Below, in pieces: positions 8,734 to 18,004 of a DNA stretch of 64,000 nucleotides (the first letter of the stretch is position 1; each line of letters begins with the position of its first letter). Origin of the DNA: BPGX01 sp035405785 (lineage in GTDB: Bacteria; Bacteroidota; Bacteroidia; B-17B0; Aurantibacillaceae); NCBI GenBank assembly GCA_035405785.1, contig DAONJS010000001.1, positions 186,001 through 250,000 on the forward strand, in the 5' to 3' direction. Under the pieces are notes generated by a model. The model ran no database searches. It saw only the letters and a program-made list of their open reading frames with translations, and was not told the DNA's origin. Position numbers and translations under genes: made by a program.

Positions 8734-9497
8734 ATTGCATAATTAGAAAGACCAGGAAGTTTAATGCCTATTTTTCTTAAAATTTTTGATAATGTATAAT
8801 CTAAAAGTAAAATGTTCTCAAAAATTTTTGAAATGAATATATTTCCTTTCCATTCAGACAAATCTTTAGGTTTTTTTTTCTTTTTTGTAATTTGTCCTAA
8901 AATCTTTTGAATTAATCTTACTGGAACTAATGTGAAAAAGAAATACCCAATTTCTAATACCTCTAATCCTGCTTTTTCAACATTATTTTTTAATAAAGCA
9001 TTGTTATATCTCCTATAATGTCCTAAAAATTCATCATGTGATGTAAATAAAAATTGATATGATGGAACTGAAATTAAAAATATAGTTTTATCACTAACAA
9101 AACTTCTTTTTGAAAGATTATTTAAAAACAAAATATCATCTTCAATGTGTTCAATAACATCATTAAGTAAAATAATATCAAAATTTGTATCTTCAAAAAT
9201 TATATCATTTAATGATGAGTATAAATGAACATTTTTCAAATTTATATTATCCTTAAAGAGTTTAATTAAAACTTCATCATAAGCAGTATCAACAGCATAA
9301 AAATCAAAGTTTTCATACTTTTTTGCTAAGAATGATGTAATAAATGCATCGCCACTTCCTACATCTAAAATCTTTGCATTAACATCTTTACTTAAATATT
9401 TGCAAATGAATTTTTCAATAATTTTAACTCTAGCTAATTCCCACGGGTGACGATTATTAACATTAAAACTTATTTTTGATGCTTCTTTAATATCCAT
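8715..9497 (-). CDS. Class I SAM-dependent methyltransferase
   Basis: The 260-residue protein has motif I ILDVGSGDAFITSFLA (residues about 42-57), an acidic motif II region FYAVDTAYDEV, and FDIILLNDVIEHIEDD before LFLNNLSKRSFVSDKTIFLISVPS, typical of Methyltransf_11/25-type enzymes. The C-terminal third contains GHYRRYN, seen in methyltransferases of polysaccharide and lipid gene clusters. It is the first gene of the minus-strand glycan run, so a glycan or lipid-carrier methylation is a reasonable but unproven role. A clear -7 element was not seen upstream. Confidence 0.82.
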   Translation of the reverse strand: MDIKEASKISFNVNNRHPWELARVKIIEKFICKYLSKDVNAKILDVGSGDAFITSFLAKKYENFDFYAVDTAYDEVLIKLFKDNINLKNVHLYSSLNDIIFEDTNFDIILLNDVIEHIEDDILFLNNLSKRSFVSDKTIFLISVPSYQFLFTSHDEFLGHYRRYNNALLKNNVEKAGLEVLEIGYFFFTLVPVRLIQKILGQITKKKKKPKDLSEWKGNIFISKIFENILLLDYTLSKILRKIGIKLPGLSNYAICKKQQ

Positions 9498-9649
9498 AAA
9501 TTAATCTTATCAAAAGCGGTTAATAAAATTTCTTTTCGCTGTAAAAGTAATTAAATTTTTATATCAATTTGAAAATATTATAATCATCCCACTCATCCTT
9601 TATATTAACCACTCGTGTAATTTTAAGATTTTAATATATTTATTTACCC

Positions 9650-9657
9650 TAACTTTG
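9650..9657 (+). promoter_or_regulatory. Bacteroidota -7 element (TAACTTTG)
   Basis: TAACTTTG matches TAnnTTTG and ends 17 bases before the ATG of the S8 protease at 9675, the same spacing seen at several other promoters in this window. Confidence 0.6.
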
Positions 9658-9674
9658 TATCAAAATTTTAATGT

Positions 9675-12600
9675 ATGAAAACAATAAAACTATTCGCTTA
9701 TTCATTATTAGTAACATCTGTTACTTTTGCTCAAACCATTTACAAGGACTACAGAGATGGTGAAATTTATGTCAAATTAAAAATTAGTGCTCAGAAAAAA
9801 ATTGGAAATGTAAACCCCAAAAATATCCCTGTTTCTCAAATGTATGGTATTTCTGAATTAGCATCTAAGTATAATATCAATAAAGTTACCAGACCATTCT
9901 GGGCAGCAACTGATGATGAAAATCTTCAAAGAATTTATAAAGTGTATTTCAATGATTTTTCTAAAGTAGATGCTTTTATCAATGAACTCAACGAAAAAAA
10001 TTATATTGAATACGCAGAAAAAGTTCCTGTTACCAAACTTTTTATTACACCTAATGACCCCTCTTATGGTTCTCAATGGTTTTTAAATAAAATTAATGCC
10101 CCCAATGCATGGAATATCTTTAATGGCAACTCAAATATTACAGTAGCAATTGTTGATAATGCAATTCAAATAACACATACTGATCTTACAGCAAACAAAT
10201 GGGTAAATCCTAATGAAATTGCAGGCAATGGCATTGATGATGACCTTAATGGTTTTGTAGATGACATCAATGGTTGGGATGTGGCTGATGACGACAATAA
10301 TCCAAATCCTCCAAACACTAGTTTTAATCATGGCACCCATTGTGCAGGTGATGCCGCTGCTCGTACAAATAACAGTACAGGTATTGCGGCTATCGGTTGG
10401 AACTTAAAAATTATTGCTGTAAAATCAACAAGGGATGTAGGAAATTCATCAAGTATTGAAGCCGGTTATGATGGGATTATTTATGCTGCAAGAGTAGGAG
10501 CAAAAGTTATATCATGTTCGTGGGGAGGCACAGGTAGTTCTTCATCTGAGCAAGCAGTTATAGATTATGCGTGGAATAAAGGATCAATTATTGTTTGTGC
10601 TGCTGCAAATGACGGAAACAATATACCACACTATCCTGCTGCATATAATAATGTGTTTTCAGTTGCATCAACAGGAAGCACAGATGTAAAATCTAGTTTT
10701 TCTTGCTATGGTACCTGGGTAGATATTTGTGCTCCGGGAGAAAATATTTATAGCACTGTACCAAATAATTCTTATGGTAATATGAGTGGTACTTCTATGG
10801 CAACGCCAATTACTGCAGGCCTTTGTGGATTGGTTTGGGCTAAGAATCCATCAATGTCTCCACAAGCTGTTTTAAATTGTATTACTTCTACTGCTGCAAA
10901 TATCTATACTATTTCTGGGAACTCTGCATATTCAGGGCAATTAGGTGCTGGCAGAATTGATGCCTATCAGGCACTTTTATGTGCTCAAAGTTCTACAAAT
11001 AATCCACCTGTTGCCAATTTCACTTCAGATAAACAAGTAATCTGTCCCGGTCAATCCATACAATTTTTTGATGCTTCCTATTTTTCACCAACTTCATGGA
11101 GTTGGATTTTTCAAGGAGGAACGCCTGCTACTGCAACTTCTTCCAATGTGTCTGTTAGTTGGAGCACTCCCGGAACTTATTCTGTACAGTTAACTGCTAC
11201 AAACGCTAATGGAAGTAGTGTAATGACAAAAACGGCTTATGTAACTGTATCAGGAGTAAATGCTCTTCCATTAACAGAAGGATTTCAAGGCAGTGTCTTT
11301 CCACCATCTGGATGGATGAATGATGATAAATTTCAGGACAATGTTGCATGGGCAAAAAAAACCGGTGTAGGTGGCTTTGGAACAAGTAATGCTTGTGCGT
11401 GGTTTGATAATTATACTTCAAATACTAATGGAATTAGAGATGGGTTATGGACTGCAAAATATGATTTTAGTGCTGTTACTTCTGCTACTATAGAATTTGA
11501 TGTTGCTTATGCCCGATATGATGCTACTTATTCTGATACTTTAGAAGTACTGGTTTCTACCAATTGTGGTGCTACTTGGACAAGTATTTATTTAAAAGGT
11601 GGAACAACCCTTGCTACTGCACCAGATTACACCGCCAATGTATTTACGCCAACCTCTTCGCAATGGAGAAAAGAAAGTGTAGTTATTACACCACAAGTAG
11701 CAGGACAAGGAAATATTATGTTTAATTTTGCTAATAGAGGACACTGGGGACAAGCTATTTATCTTGATAATATCAATATCCTTTATACCGCTACCGCTCC
11801 ACCGAATGCCGCATTTAATTCTCCTTCTAATATCTGTTCAGGTACGCCTGTAACTTTCACTGATGTTTCTACAAATTCCCCTACTTCATGGAACTGGTTA
11901 ATGCCCGGTGCTACACCTTCTATTTCTACCGTTCAAAATCCAACTGTTACTTATATGACTGGTGGTGTTTATTCCGTTACTCTTACTGCAACTAATGGAA
12001 GTGGATCTAACTCTGCTGTAAGTACATTGACTGTAAAAACAACGCCCACTGTTTCCGTTAATTCTGCAACAATTTGCAGTGGTCAATCTGCTACACTTGC
12101 GGCTTCGGGTGGTACTACATATTTGTGGAATACAGGTGCAACTACTTCATCTATTAATGTTTCTCCAACTGTAACAACTAATTATACCGTTACTGGTAAA
12201 AATGGCTTATGTCAGGATTCAAAAACCACATCAGTAATAGTAAATCCTAATCCAACTATATCAGTTACATCAGCAACAATTTGTAATGGACAAACAGCAA
12301 ATATAAGCGCATCTGGAGCAACTACTTATTCATGGAATACAGGTTCAACAAGTGCATCTATTTCAGTTAATCCATCTTCAACAACTGTTTATACAGTTAC
12401 TGGAACAAATTCAGCAAATTGTTCATCAACTAAAACAACTGCAGTGGTAGTAAATCCTAATCCAACTATATCTGTAACATCAGCAACAATTTGTATTGGG
12501 CAAACAGCAAATATAAGCGCATCTGGAGCAACTACTTATTCGTGGAATACAGGTTCAACAAGTGCTTCTATTTCAGTTAACCCATCCTCAACTACTGTTT

Positions 12601-13373
12601 ATTCAGTTACTGGAACAAATTCAGCAAATTGCTCATCAACTAAAACAACTGCAGTGGTAGTAAATCCTAATCCAACCATATCTGTTACATCAGCAACAAT
12701 TTGTAATGGGCAAACAGCAAATATAAGCGCATCTGGAGCAACTACTTATTCGTGGAATACAGGTTCAACAAGTGCTTCTATTTCAGTTAACCCATCCTCA
12801 ACTACTGTTTATTCAGTTACTGGAACAAATTCAGCAAATTGCTCATCAACTAAAACAACTGCAGTGGTAGTAAATCCTAATCCTGTACCATCTGCTAATG
12901 TTAATAATGCTACTGCTCCGGCTTGTGCAAATGGTTCTGCAACTATTTCAGTTTCTAATGGCACTTCTCCTTATACTTATGTGTGGAATCCATCGGTATC
13001 AACATCTTCCGTTGCTACTAATTTGAGTGGAACTGCAGGTAGTGGAACAAATTATACAGTAACTATTACCGATGCTAATAATTGTTCTGCAGTTTATACA
13101 TTTTCTGTAGATTGTGTAACTGGTATTGCTAACCTTACAAATAATTCAGGATTATCAATATATCCAAATCCTAATAACGGACAATTTATAATTGAATCAT
13201 CATATCCTGTGCAGTATAAAATTTATAATGCTCTTGGTCAAATGATTGAAGAATCACAAACAACAAAAGAAAAAAATAACATCAATATCAGTGAATACTC
13301 AAAAGGCATTTATACATTGTTAATTATTGATAGCCAAAATAATCTCAATAGATTTAAAATAATTGTAGAGTAA
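9675..13373 (+). CDS. Secreted subtilisin-like (S8) protease with PKD domains and T9SS type A sorting tail
   Basis: The 1232-residue protein begins with a signal peptide (MKTIKLFAYSLLVTSVTFAQ) and an S8 prodomain, followed by a subtilase domain with the full triad: Asp161 (VAIVDNAIQ), His219 (NHGTHCAG) and Ser374 (GTSMATP). Then come a PKD domain (about 450-525), a jelly-roll-like domain (about 540-700), a second PKD domain, an array of Ig-like repeats including three near-identical 70-residue units (about 857-1066), and a C-terminal type A T9SS domain (LSIYPNPNNGQF ... YNALGQMI ... SKGIYTLLI). It should cross the outer membrane by T9SS and be anchored or released. It is monocistronic, with its own -7 element and a terminator at 13397. 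Confidence 0.93.
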   Translation: MKTIKLFAYSLLVTSVTFAQTIYKDYRDGEIYVKLKISAQKKIGNVNPKNIPVSQMYGISELASKYNINKVTRPFWAATDDENLQRIYKVYFNDFSKVDAFINELNEKNYIEYAEKVPVTKLFITPNDPSYGSQWFLNKINAPNAWNIFNGNSNITVAIVDNAIQITHTDLTANKWVNPNEIAGNGIDDDLNGFVDDINGWDVADDDNNPNPPNTSFNHGTHCAGDAAARTNNSTGIAAIGWNLKIIAVKSTRDVGNSSSIEAGYDGIIYAARVGAKVISCSWGGTGSSSSEQAVIDYAWNKGSIIVCAAANDGNNIPHYPAAYNNVFSVASTGSTDVKSSFSCYGTWVDICAPGENIYSTVPNNSYGNMSGTSMATPITAGLCGLVWAKNPSMSPQAVLNCITSTAANIYTISGNSAYSGQLGAGRIDAYQALLCAQSSTNNPPVANFTSDKQVICPGQSIQFFDASYFSPTSWSWIFQGGTPATATSSNVSVSWSTPGTYSVQLTATNANGSSVMTKTAYVTVSGVNALPLTEGFQGSVFPPSGWMNDDKFQDNVAWAKKTGVGGFGTSNACAWFDNYTSNTNGIRDGLWTAKYDFSAVTSATIEFDVAYARYDATYSDTLEVLVSTNCGATWTSIYLKGGTTLATAPDYTANVFTPTSSQWRKESVVITPQVAGQGNIMFNFANRGHWGQAIYLDNINILYTATAPPNAAFNSPSNICSGTPVTFTDVSTNSPTSWNWLMPGATPSISTVQNPTVTYMTGGVYSVTLTATNGSGSNSAVSTLTVKTTPTVSVNSATICSGQSATLAASGGTTYLWNTGATTSSINVSPTVTTNYTVTGKNGLCQDSKTTSVIVNPNPTISVTSATICNGQTANISASGATTYSWNTGSTSASISVNPSSTTVYTVTGTNSANCSSTKTTAVVVNPNPTISVTSATICIGQTANISASGATTYSWNTGSTSASISVNPSSTTVYSVTGTNSANCSSTKTTAVVVNPNPTISVTSATICNGQTANISASGATTYSWNTGSTSASISVNPSSTTVYSVTGTNSANCSSTKTTAVVVNPNPVPSANVNNATAPACANGSATISVSNGTSPYTYVWNPSVSTSSVATNLSGTAGSGTNYTVTITDANNCSAVYTFSVDCVTGIANLTNNSGLSIYPNPNNGQFIIESSYPVQYKIYNALGQMIEESQTTKEKNNINISEYSKGIYTLLIIDSQNNLNRFKIIVE
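12243..12872 (+). repeat. Three tandem 210-bp in-frame repeats within the S8 protease gene
   Basis: Units begin at 12243, 12453 and 12663 with the same AATCCTAATCCAAC and encode 70 residues each (PTISVTSATICNGQTANISA ... TTAVVVNPN). Units 2 and 3 are almost identical at DNA level, and unit 1 differs at scattered third positions. A diverged fourth copy precedes them (about 12045-12242). Such arrays change copy number easily. Confidence 0.93.
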
Positions 13374-13396
13374 TATTCATTTGCTGTTTTAATCTG

Positions 13397-13431
13397 CGAA
13401 CCTCTTTCTTTGAAGGAGGTTCGTTTGTTTT
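13397..13431 (+). terminator. Rho-independent terminator after the S8 protease
   Basis: An 8-bp stem CGAACCTC/GAGGTTCG (13397-13404 with 13416-13423) is followed by TTTGTTTT, 24 bases after the stop codon. Confidence 0.75.
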
Positions 13432-13487
13432 AAATTATTCACACTTTTTTATTCGTATCTTTTTGTAAATTTATACCCAACATTTTT

Positions 13488-16400
13488 ATGTCAAATCTTT
13501 TACTACATAAATTAGATGAATTTATTAAAAGATATTATTTCAACCAATTATTGCGTGGTTTGATATTTTTTGTTTTTTCTGCATTGATAGTTTATTTATT
13601 TATCACATCTGCAGAATATGTTGGGAACTTTAATTCTACTACCCGGTTCATTTTATTTTTAATATGGATAATTTCTAATGTTTCTGCACTTGTTTATTTT
13701 ATTATTATTCCCATTCTTAAATTATACAAAATAGGTAAAACCATAACATACAAAGAAGCGGCTATTATTATTGGTAAACATTTTCAAAACATTCAGGATA
13801 AATTACTAAATGCGCTTCTTTTAGAAGAAATGGCTATTCAAAATCCTGATAATGATTTACTCATAGCATCTATTCAGCAAAAATTGCAAGAACTTGCTCC
13901 AATTCCGTTTCACACTATCATTAATTTTAAAGAAAATATTAAATATCTGAAATGGCTCATTCCTCCAGCAATTGTGTTTTTGTTACTATTTATCTTTATT
14001 CCAGATTTATTTCAAAGTAGCACCAAAAGAATAATTAAATACAACGAATCTTTTTATACACCACCATTTATGTTTGAAATTCAAAACAACAAATTAGAAT
14101 GTTTGCAAAATGAAAATTTTGAACTCAAAGTAAAAACAAAAGGTCAAATTGTTCCTGAAAAAATTTATATCAACATCAATGGCAATGATTTTTTAATGCA
14201 AAAAATTAGTAAAGATGAGTTTTCATTTTTATTTAAAAATCCTCAAAAAAATACCGAATTTACAATTCATTCAATGGATGTTCAATCAAACTATACACTT
14301 AAAGTTATTCCCAAACCAACTATAACATCCTTTCATATTCAATTACAATATCCCAAATATCTCAATAAACAAAATGAAACCATTCAAAATACAGGTAATT
14401 TAATTATACCCGAAGGAACAAAAGTTACATGGCATTTTTCAACCATTAATACTTCTCTTCTTCATCTTATTTTCAATGACACAAATATTATTCTCTCACC
14501 ACAAAATAATCAAACTCAATTTTCTAAAACATTCTTATCAGGTACTTCTTACATGCTTGCGGCTCAAAATAATTTTCTCAATAAACCAACTGATTCAACA
14601 TACTTTAATATTCAGGTCATTCCAGATCAATATCCAGCAATTGAAGTGCATCAATCTATTGATTCCTCAAATTTGTTTGTATTTAATCCAGCATTTTTTG
14701 GTACCATCAAAGATGATTATGGTTTTACAAAATTAGAATTTCACGCAAATATCTATACGACAGATTCTTCTGGTAAAGAAGTCAAAATTTTCGTTCAAAA
14801 TAAAGTACCCATCAGTTCTGCACCTAATCAAATTTTCAACTATTTTGTTGACACACAAAATTTTCCAACTCTCAAACCCGGCGATAAAGTAGAATATTAT
14901 TTTGAAATTTACGACAATGATGGCGTTCACGGACCTAAAAAAACACGATCTGATATTCTAATGTTTGCTACACCTTCAATTAAAGAAATTGATAAAAATA
15001 TCCAGCAAAACAATGAACAAATTAAAAATGAATTAGAATCTAACATCAAACAAACAAAAAATATTCAAAAAGAACTCAATGAGTTTTACAAGAAAATTTT
15101 AGATAAAAAACAGATTTCTTTTGAAGATAAAAAGACACTTCAAAATATCCTCCAAAAACAAAAAACTATCCAGGAAAATATTGAAGCTCTTAAACAAAAA
15201 CTTCAGCAAAACAAACAACTTGAAAATCAAAAAGAAATAGATGAAGAACTATTGAAAAAATACGAAGAACTTCAAAAACTTTTTGATGAAATGATGACGC
15301 CCGAACTCCAAAAACTAATGAAAGAATTAGAAGAATTAACTAATAAACTTTTAGATAAAAATCAATTACAACAAAAAATTGAGGAATTAAAACTTAACAC
15401 AAAAGATTTAGAAAAAGAATTAGATAGAACACTTGAAATTTTTAAACAATTTCAGGTAGAACAAAAACTGCAAGATGCCATTCAACAATTAGATAAATTA
15501 CAACAGGAACAACAACAACTTTCTCAACAAACCGAAGATAAAAAATCAAATACGCAGGATTTATTAAACAAACAACAAGAACTTAATCAACAATTCAAAG
15601 ACATTCAAAATCAAATTCAAGAAATGCAAAATATCAATCAATCACTCCAACGACCTAATGACTTACCAAATACTCAACCTCAAGAACAACAAATTTCTAA
15701 CGTACAACAGCAAGCCACTGAACAATTAAACAAAAACAATAAATCTAACAGTTCAAAACATCAAAAAAATGCGTCAGAAAAAATGAAAGAAATGAAAGAT
15801 CAACTTCAGCAAGCATTAGAAAAAATGCAGCAAGAACAACAAGCAGAAAGCGAAGAAAATCTCAAACAAATTTTAGACAATCTTTTAAATCTATCATTTG
15901 AACAGGAAGATTTAATCAATCAATTAAAAAATACTAAAACATCTGACCCAAAATACGCTCAAATAGCCCGAACTCAAAAAAAACTATTAGACCAATCAAA
16001 AGTTATAGAAGATAGTATCCTCGCACTTTCAAAAAGAAATCCTCAAATTTCTGCTTCTGTCAATAAAGAAATTTCAAATATCCAAAAAAATATCAACCAG
16101 AGTATTCAACAACTTGCAGAACACAACTCTGCTCTTGCTTCTGTAAATATGCAAAAATCTTTGACATCTATCAATAACCTTGCCTTGATGCTCAATGAAT
16201 CATTAGAAAGTTTGCAACAACAAATGAAAAATCCAAGTAATAAACCTGGTAGCGGTTCTTGCAAAAAACCTGGTAGTGGTCAGGGACAGAAACCTTCTTC
16301 TCAACCATCTAAACCAAAACTTAGCGAACTGCAAAAACAACTTAATGAACAACTTAAAAAACTCAAAGAAGGTCAGCAAAAAGGTCAGCAAAATCAGGGT

Positions 16401-16835
16401 AAAATGCCCGGTGGTTCTATGGCAGAACAACTTGCTAAAATGGCGGCACAACAAGAAATGCTTCGTCAGCAATTTCAAGAATTACTTAACAAACTTAAGC
16501 AGCAAGGTAAAAATCCCGGCGGAGACATTGCTTCTTTGATGGAACAAACTGAAAAAGATATTGTCAATAATAAAATTACAGAACAAACTTTAATGCGACA
16601 GCAAGAAATTTTAACTCGCCTTCTTGAATCTGAAAAAGCCATTAGAGAACAAGAAGAAGACCAAAAAAGAGAAAGTAAAGAACCGAAAAATATTAAATTA
16701 AGTAACCAAAATAAAAATTTAGAGTATAATAATCAGCATTTAAAAGAAATTGAAGAACTATTAAATTCGCCTCTTTATCTAAAACCTTTCTACAAAGAAA
16801 AAACACAAACCTACTTTAATTTAATAAATAAATAA
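13488..16835 (+). CDS. DUF4175-like membrane-anchored coiled-coil protein
   Basis: The 1115-residue protein has two N-terminal membrane helices (about 23-42 and 52-78) and a third at about 150-172. A large beta-rich extracytoplasmic region follows (to about 500), then nearly 600 residues of Gln/Lys/Glu-rich coiled coil with Gly/Pro-rich breaks near 917-940 and 970-980. This layout matches the DUF4175 family found throughout Bacteroidota, whose function is not established. It is followed 7 bp later by an RsbW-like kinase. Coiled coil on this scale suggests a structural or scaffolding role in the envelope, which is inference only. Confidence 0.8.
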   Translation: MSNLLLHKLDEFIKRYYFNQLLRGLIFFVFSALIVYLFITSAEYVGNFNSTTRFILFLIWIISNVSALVYFIIIPILKLYKIGKTITYKEAAIIIGKHFQNIQDKLLNALLLEEMAIQNPDNDLLIASIQQKLQELAPIPFHTIINFKENIKYLKWLIPPAIVFLLLFIFIPDLFQSSTKRIIKYNESFYTPPFMFEIQNNKLECLQNENFELKVKTKGQIVPEKIYININGNDFLMQKISKDEFSFLFKNPQKNTEFTIHSMDVQSNYTLKVIPKPTITSFHIQLQYPKYLNKQNETIQNTGNLIIPEGTKVTWHFSTINTSLLHLIFNDTNIILSPQNNQTQFSKTFLSGTSYMLAAQNNFLNKPTDSTYFNIQVIPDQYPAIEVHQSIDSSNLFVFNPAFFGTIKDDYGFTKLEFHANIYTTDSSGKEVKIFVQNKVPISSAPNQIFNYFVDTQNFPTLKPGDKVEYYFEIYDNDGVHGPKKTRSDILMFATPSIKEIDKNIQQNNEQIKNELESNIKQTKNIQKELNEFYKKILDKKQISFEDKKTLQNILQKQKTIQENIEALKQKLQQNKQLENQKEIDEELLKKYEELQKLFDEMMTPELQKLMKELEELTNKLLDKNQLQQKIEELKLNTKDLEKELDRTLEIFKQFQVEQKLQDAIQQLDKLQQEQQQLSQQTEDKKSNTQDLLNKQQELNQQFKDIQNQIQEMQNINQSLQRPNDLPNTQPQEQQISNVQQQATEQLNKNNKSNSSKHQKNASEKMKEMKDQLQQALEKMQQEQQAESEENLKQILDNLLNLSFEQEDLINQLKNTKTSDPKYAQIARTQKKLLDQSKVIEDSILALSKRNPQISASVNKEISNIQKNINQSIQQLAEHNSALASVNMQKSLTSINNLALMLNESLESLQQQMKNPSNKPGSGSCKKPGSGQGQKPSSQPSKPKLSELQKQLNEQLKKLKEGQQKGQQNQGKMPGGSMAEQLAKMAAQQEMLRQQFQELLNKLKQQGKNPGGDIASLMEQTEKDIVNNKITEQTLMRQQEILTRLLESEKAIREQEEDQKRESKEPKNIKLSNQNKNLEYNNQHLKEIEELLNSPLYLKPFYKEKTQTYFNLINK

Positions 16836-16842
16836 TTCAGCA

Positions 16843-17259
16843 ATGACTCAAATACAAAATACTTTTGTTCTGCCATCCACATCTGATTCAATTGCAGAAG
16901 TAGAAAAAATTGTTCAGGAAATTTGCGAATCTTATGAAATACCCGAAGATGCATTTGGAAATATACTAATTGCCCTTACCGAAGCAGTTAATAATGCCAT
17001 CTATCACGGCAATCAATCTGACCCTAATAAAAAAGTTACCATTCACCTACTTAACGAAAATAACCAACTCATTTTTACAGTTACAGATGAAGGCAATGGC
17101 TTTGACTATCAACATCTCCCTGACCCAACTTTACCTGAAAATATCTCTAAAATAGGTGGAAGGGGAATTTTCATCATTCATCAACTTGCAGATAAAGTTA
17201 CATTTCTAAATGGCGGCAGAACTATTCAAATTCACTTCAATATCCCCGTTTTAGCATAA
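16843..17259 (+). CDS. RsbW/SpoIIAB-like serine kinase, anti-sigma regulatory factor (GHKL ATPase)
   Basis: The 138-residue protein is a single HATPase_c domain. The N box is LTEAVNNAIYHGNQSD, the G1 box FTVTDEGNGFD, and the G2 region GGRGIFIIHQLAD. Members phosphorylate STAS-domain antagonists or hold sigma factors inactive. No STAS partner lies nearby; the SpoIIE-type phosphatase at the right edge and the ECF sigma at the left edge are too far away to count as operon partners. It is embedded between the DUF4175-like gene (7 bp) and a lipoprotein gene (1 bp), which suggests one transcript. Confidence 0.87.
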   Translation: MTQIQNTFVLPSTSDSIAEVEKIVQEICESYEIPEDAFGNILIALTEAVNNAIYHGNQSDPNKKVTIHLLNENNQLIFTVTDEGNGFDYQHLPDPTLPENISKIGGRGIFIIHQLADKVTFLNGGRTIQIHFNIPVLA

Positions 17260-17260
17260 T

Positions 17261-17974
17261 ATGTTTTTATTCAAAAACATTATTATCTGTTTCACTTTAG
17301 TTGCTTTATTTAGTTCCTGCAAAAAAGATAATGTTTCCACTACACTTGATTTAGGTAAAGATTATTTTCCTGTATCCATCGGTCATTACATTGTATATGA
17401 TGTTGATAGCACTGTGTATGATGAAATTACTCATCAACCTACTACATATAAATACCGTCTTAAAGAAATTATTACACAATCATTTATAAATGATGAAAAT
17501 ACTACTTCTTATCGTTTAGAAAGATACATCAAATACTTTGATAGCACTAAATCTTATGACCAAATTCCTTGGCAAATCAAAAATGTATGGACTATAATTC
17601 CGTATTCTAATTCTATTGAAAAAGTAGAAGAAAATATCCGTTACGTAAAATTAATTTTCCCCATAAAACAAAATTCACAATGGGATGGCAACGCCAAAAA
17701 TACATTAGGCGAAAAAAAATACAATTATGAATACATTGATAATTCTGAAAACATCAATAATATCCATTTTGATAAAGTATTAAAAGTAAAACAATACGAA
17801 TACCGCAGTTTAATAAAATACCAGAATGAATACGAAAAATATGCTAAAAATGTAGGACTTGTTTACAAAGAAATGATAAATTTAGAATCACAAAATATCA
17901 TTCCTAATGTCCCAGTTGAAAACCGTGCAGAAAAAGGTTATATTTTAAGAATGCAGATAGTAGAATGGAAGTAA
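17261..17974 (+). CDS. Predicted lipoprotein of unknown function
   Basis: The 237-residue protein has a lipoprotein signal (IIICFTLVALFSSCKKD, lipobox cysteine at about residue 20). A region rich in Tyr and charged residues follows (FPVSIGHYIVYDVDSTVYDE, then WQIKNVWTIIPYSNSIEKVEENIRYVKLIFPI). I recognise no enzymatic motif; the beta-rich composition is common among Bacteroidota outer-membrane lipoproteins. The ATG follows the RsbW-like stop by 1 bp. It ends 30 bp before the convergent giant adhesin gene. Confidence 0.72.
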   Translation: MFLFKNIIICFTLVALFSSCKKDNVSTTLDLGKDYFPVSIGHYIVYDVDSTVYDEITHQPTTYKYRLKEIITQSFINDENTTSYRLERYIKYFDSTKSYDQIPWQIKNVWTIIPYSNSIEKVEENIRYVKLIFPIKQNSQWDGNAKNTLGEKKYNYEYIDNSENINNIHFDKVLKVKQYEYRSLIKYQNEYEKYAKNVGLVYKEMINLESQNIIPNVPVENRAEKGYILRMQIVEWK

Positions 17975-18004
17975 TTAGGCGATTTCAACAACAAATGTAA
18001 TTAT

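Noticed and set aside
12243..12872. Regular tandem repeats that might suggest a CRISPR array
   Set aside because: Units are 210 bp, contiguous, in frame and coding; there are no spacers and no cas genes.
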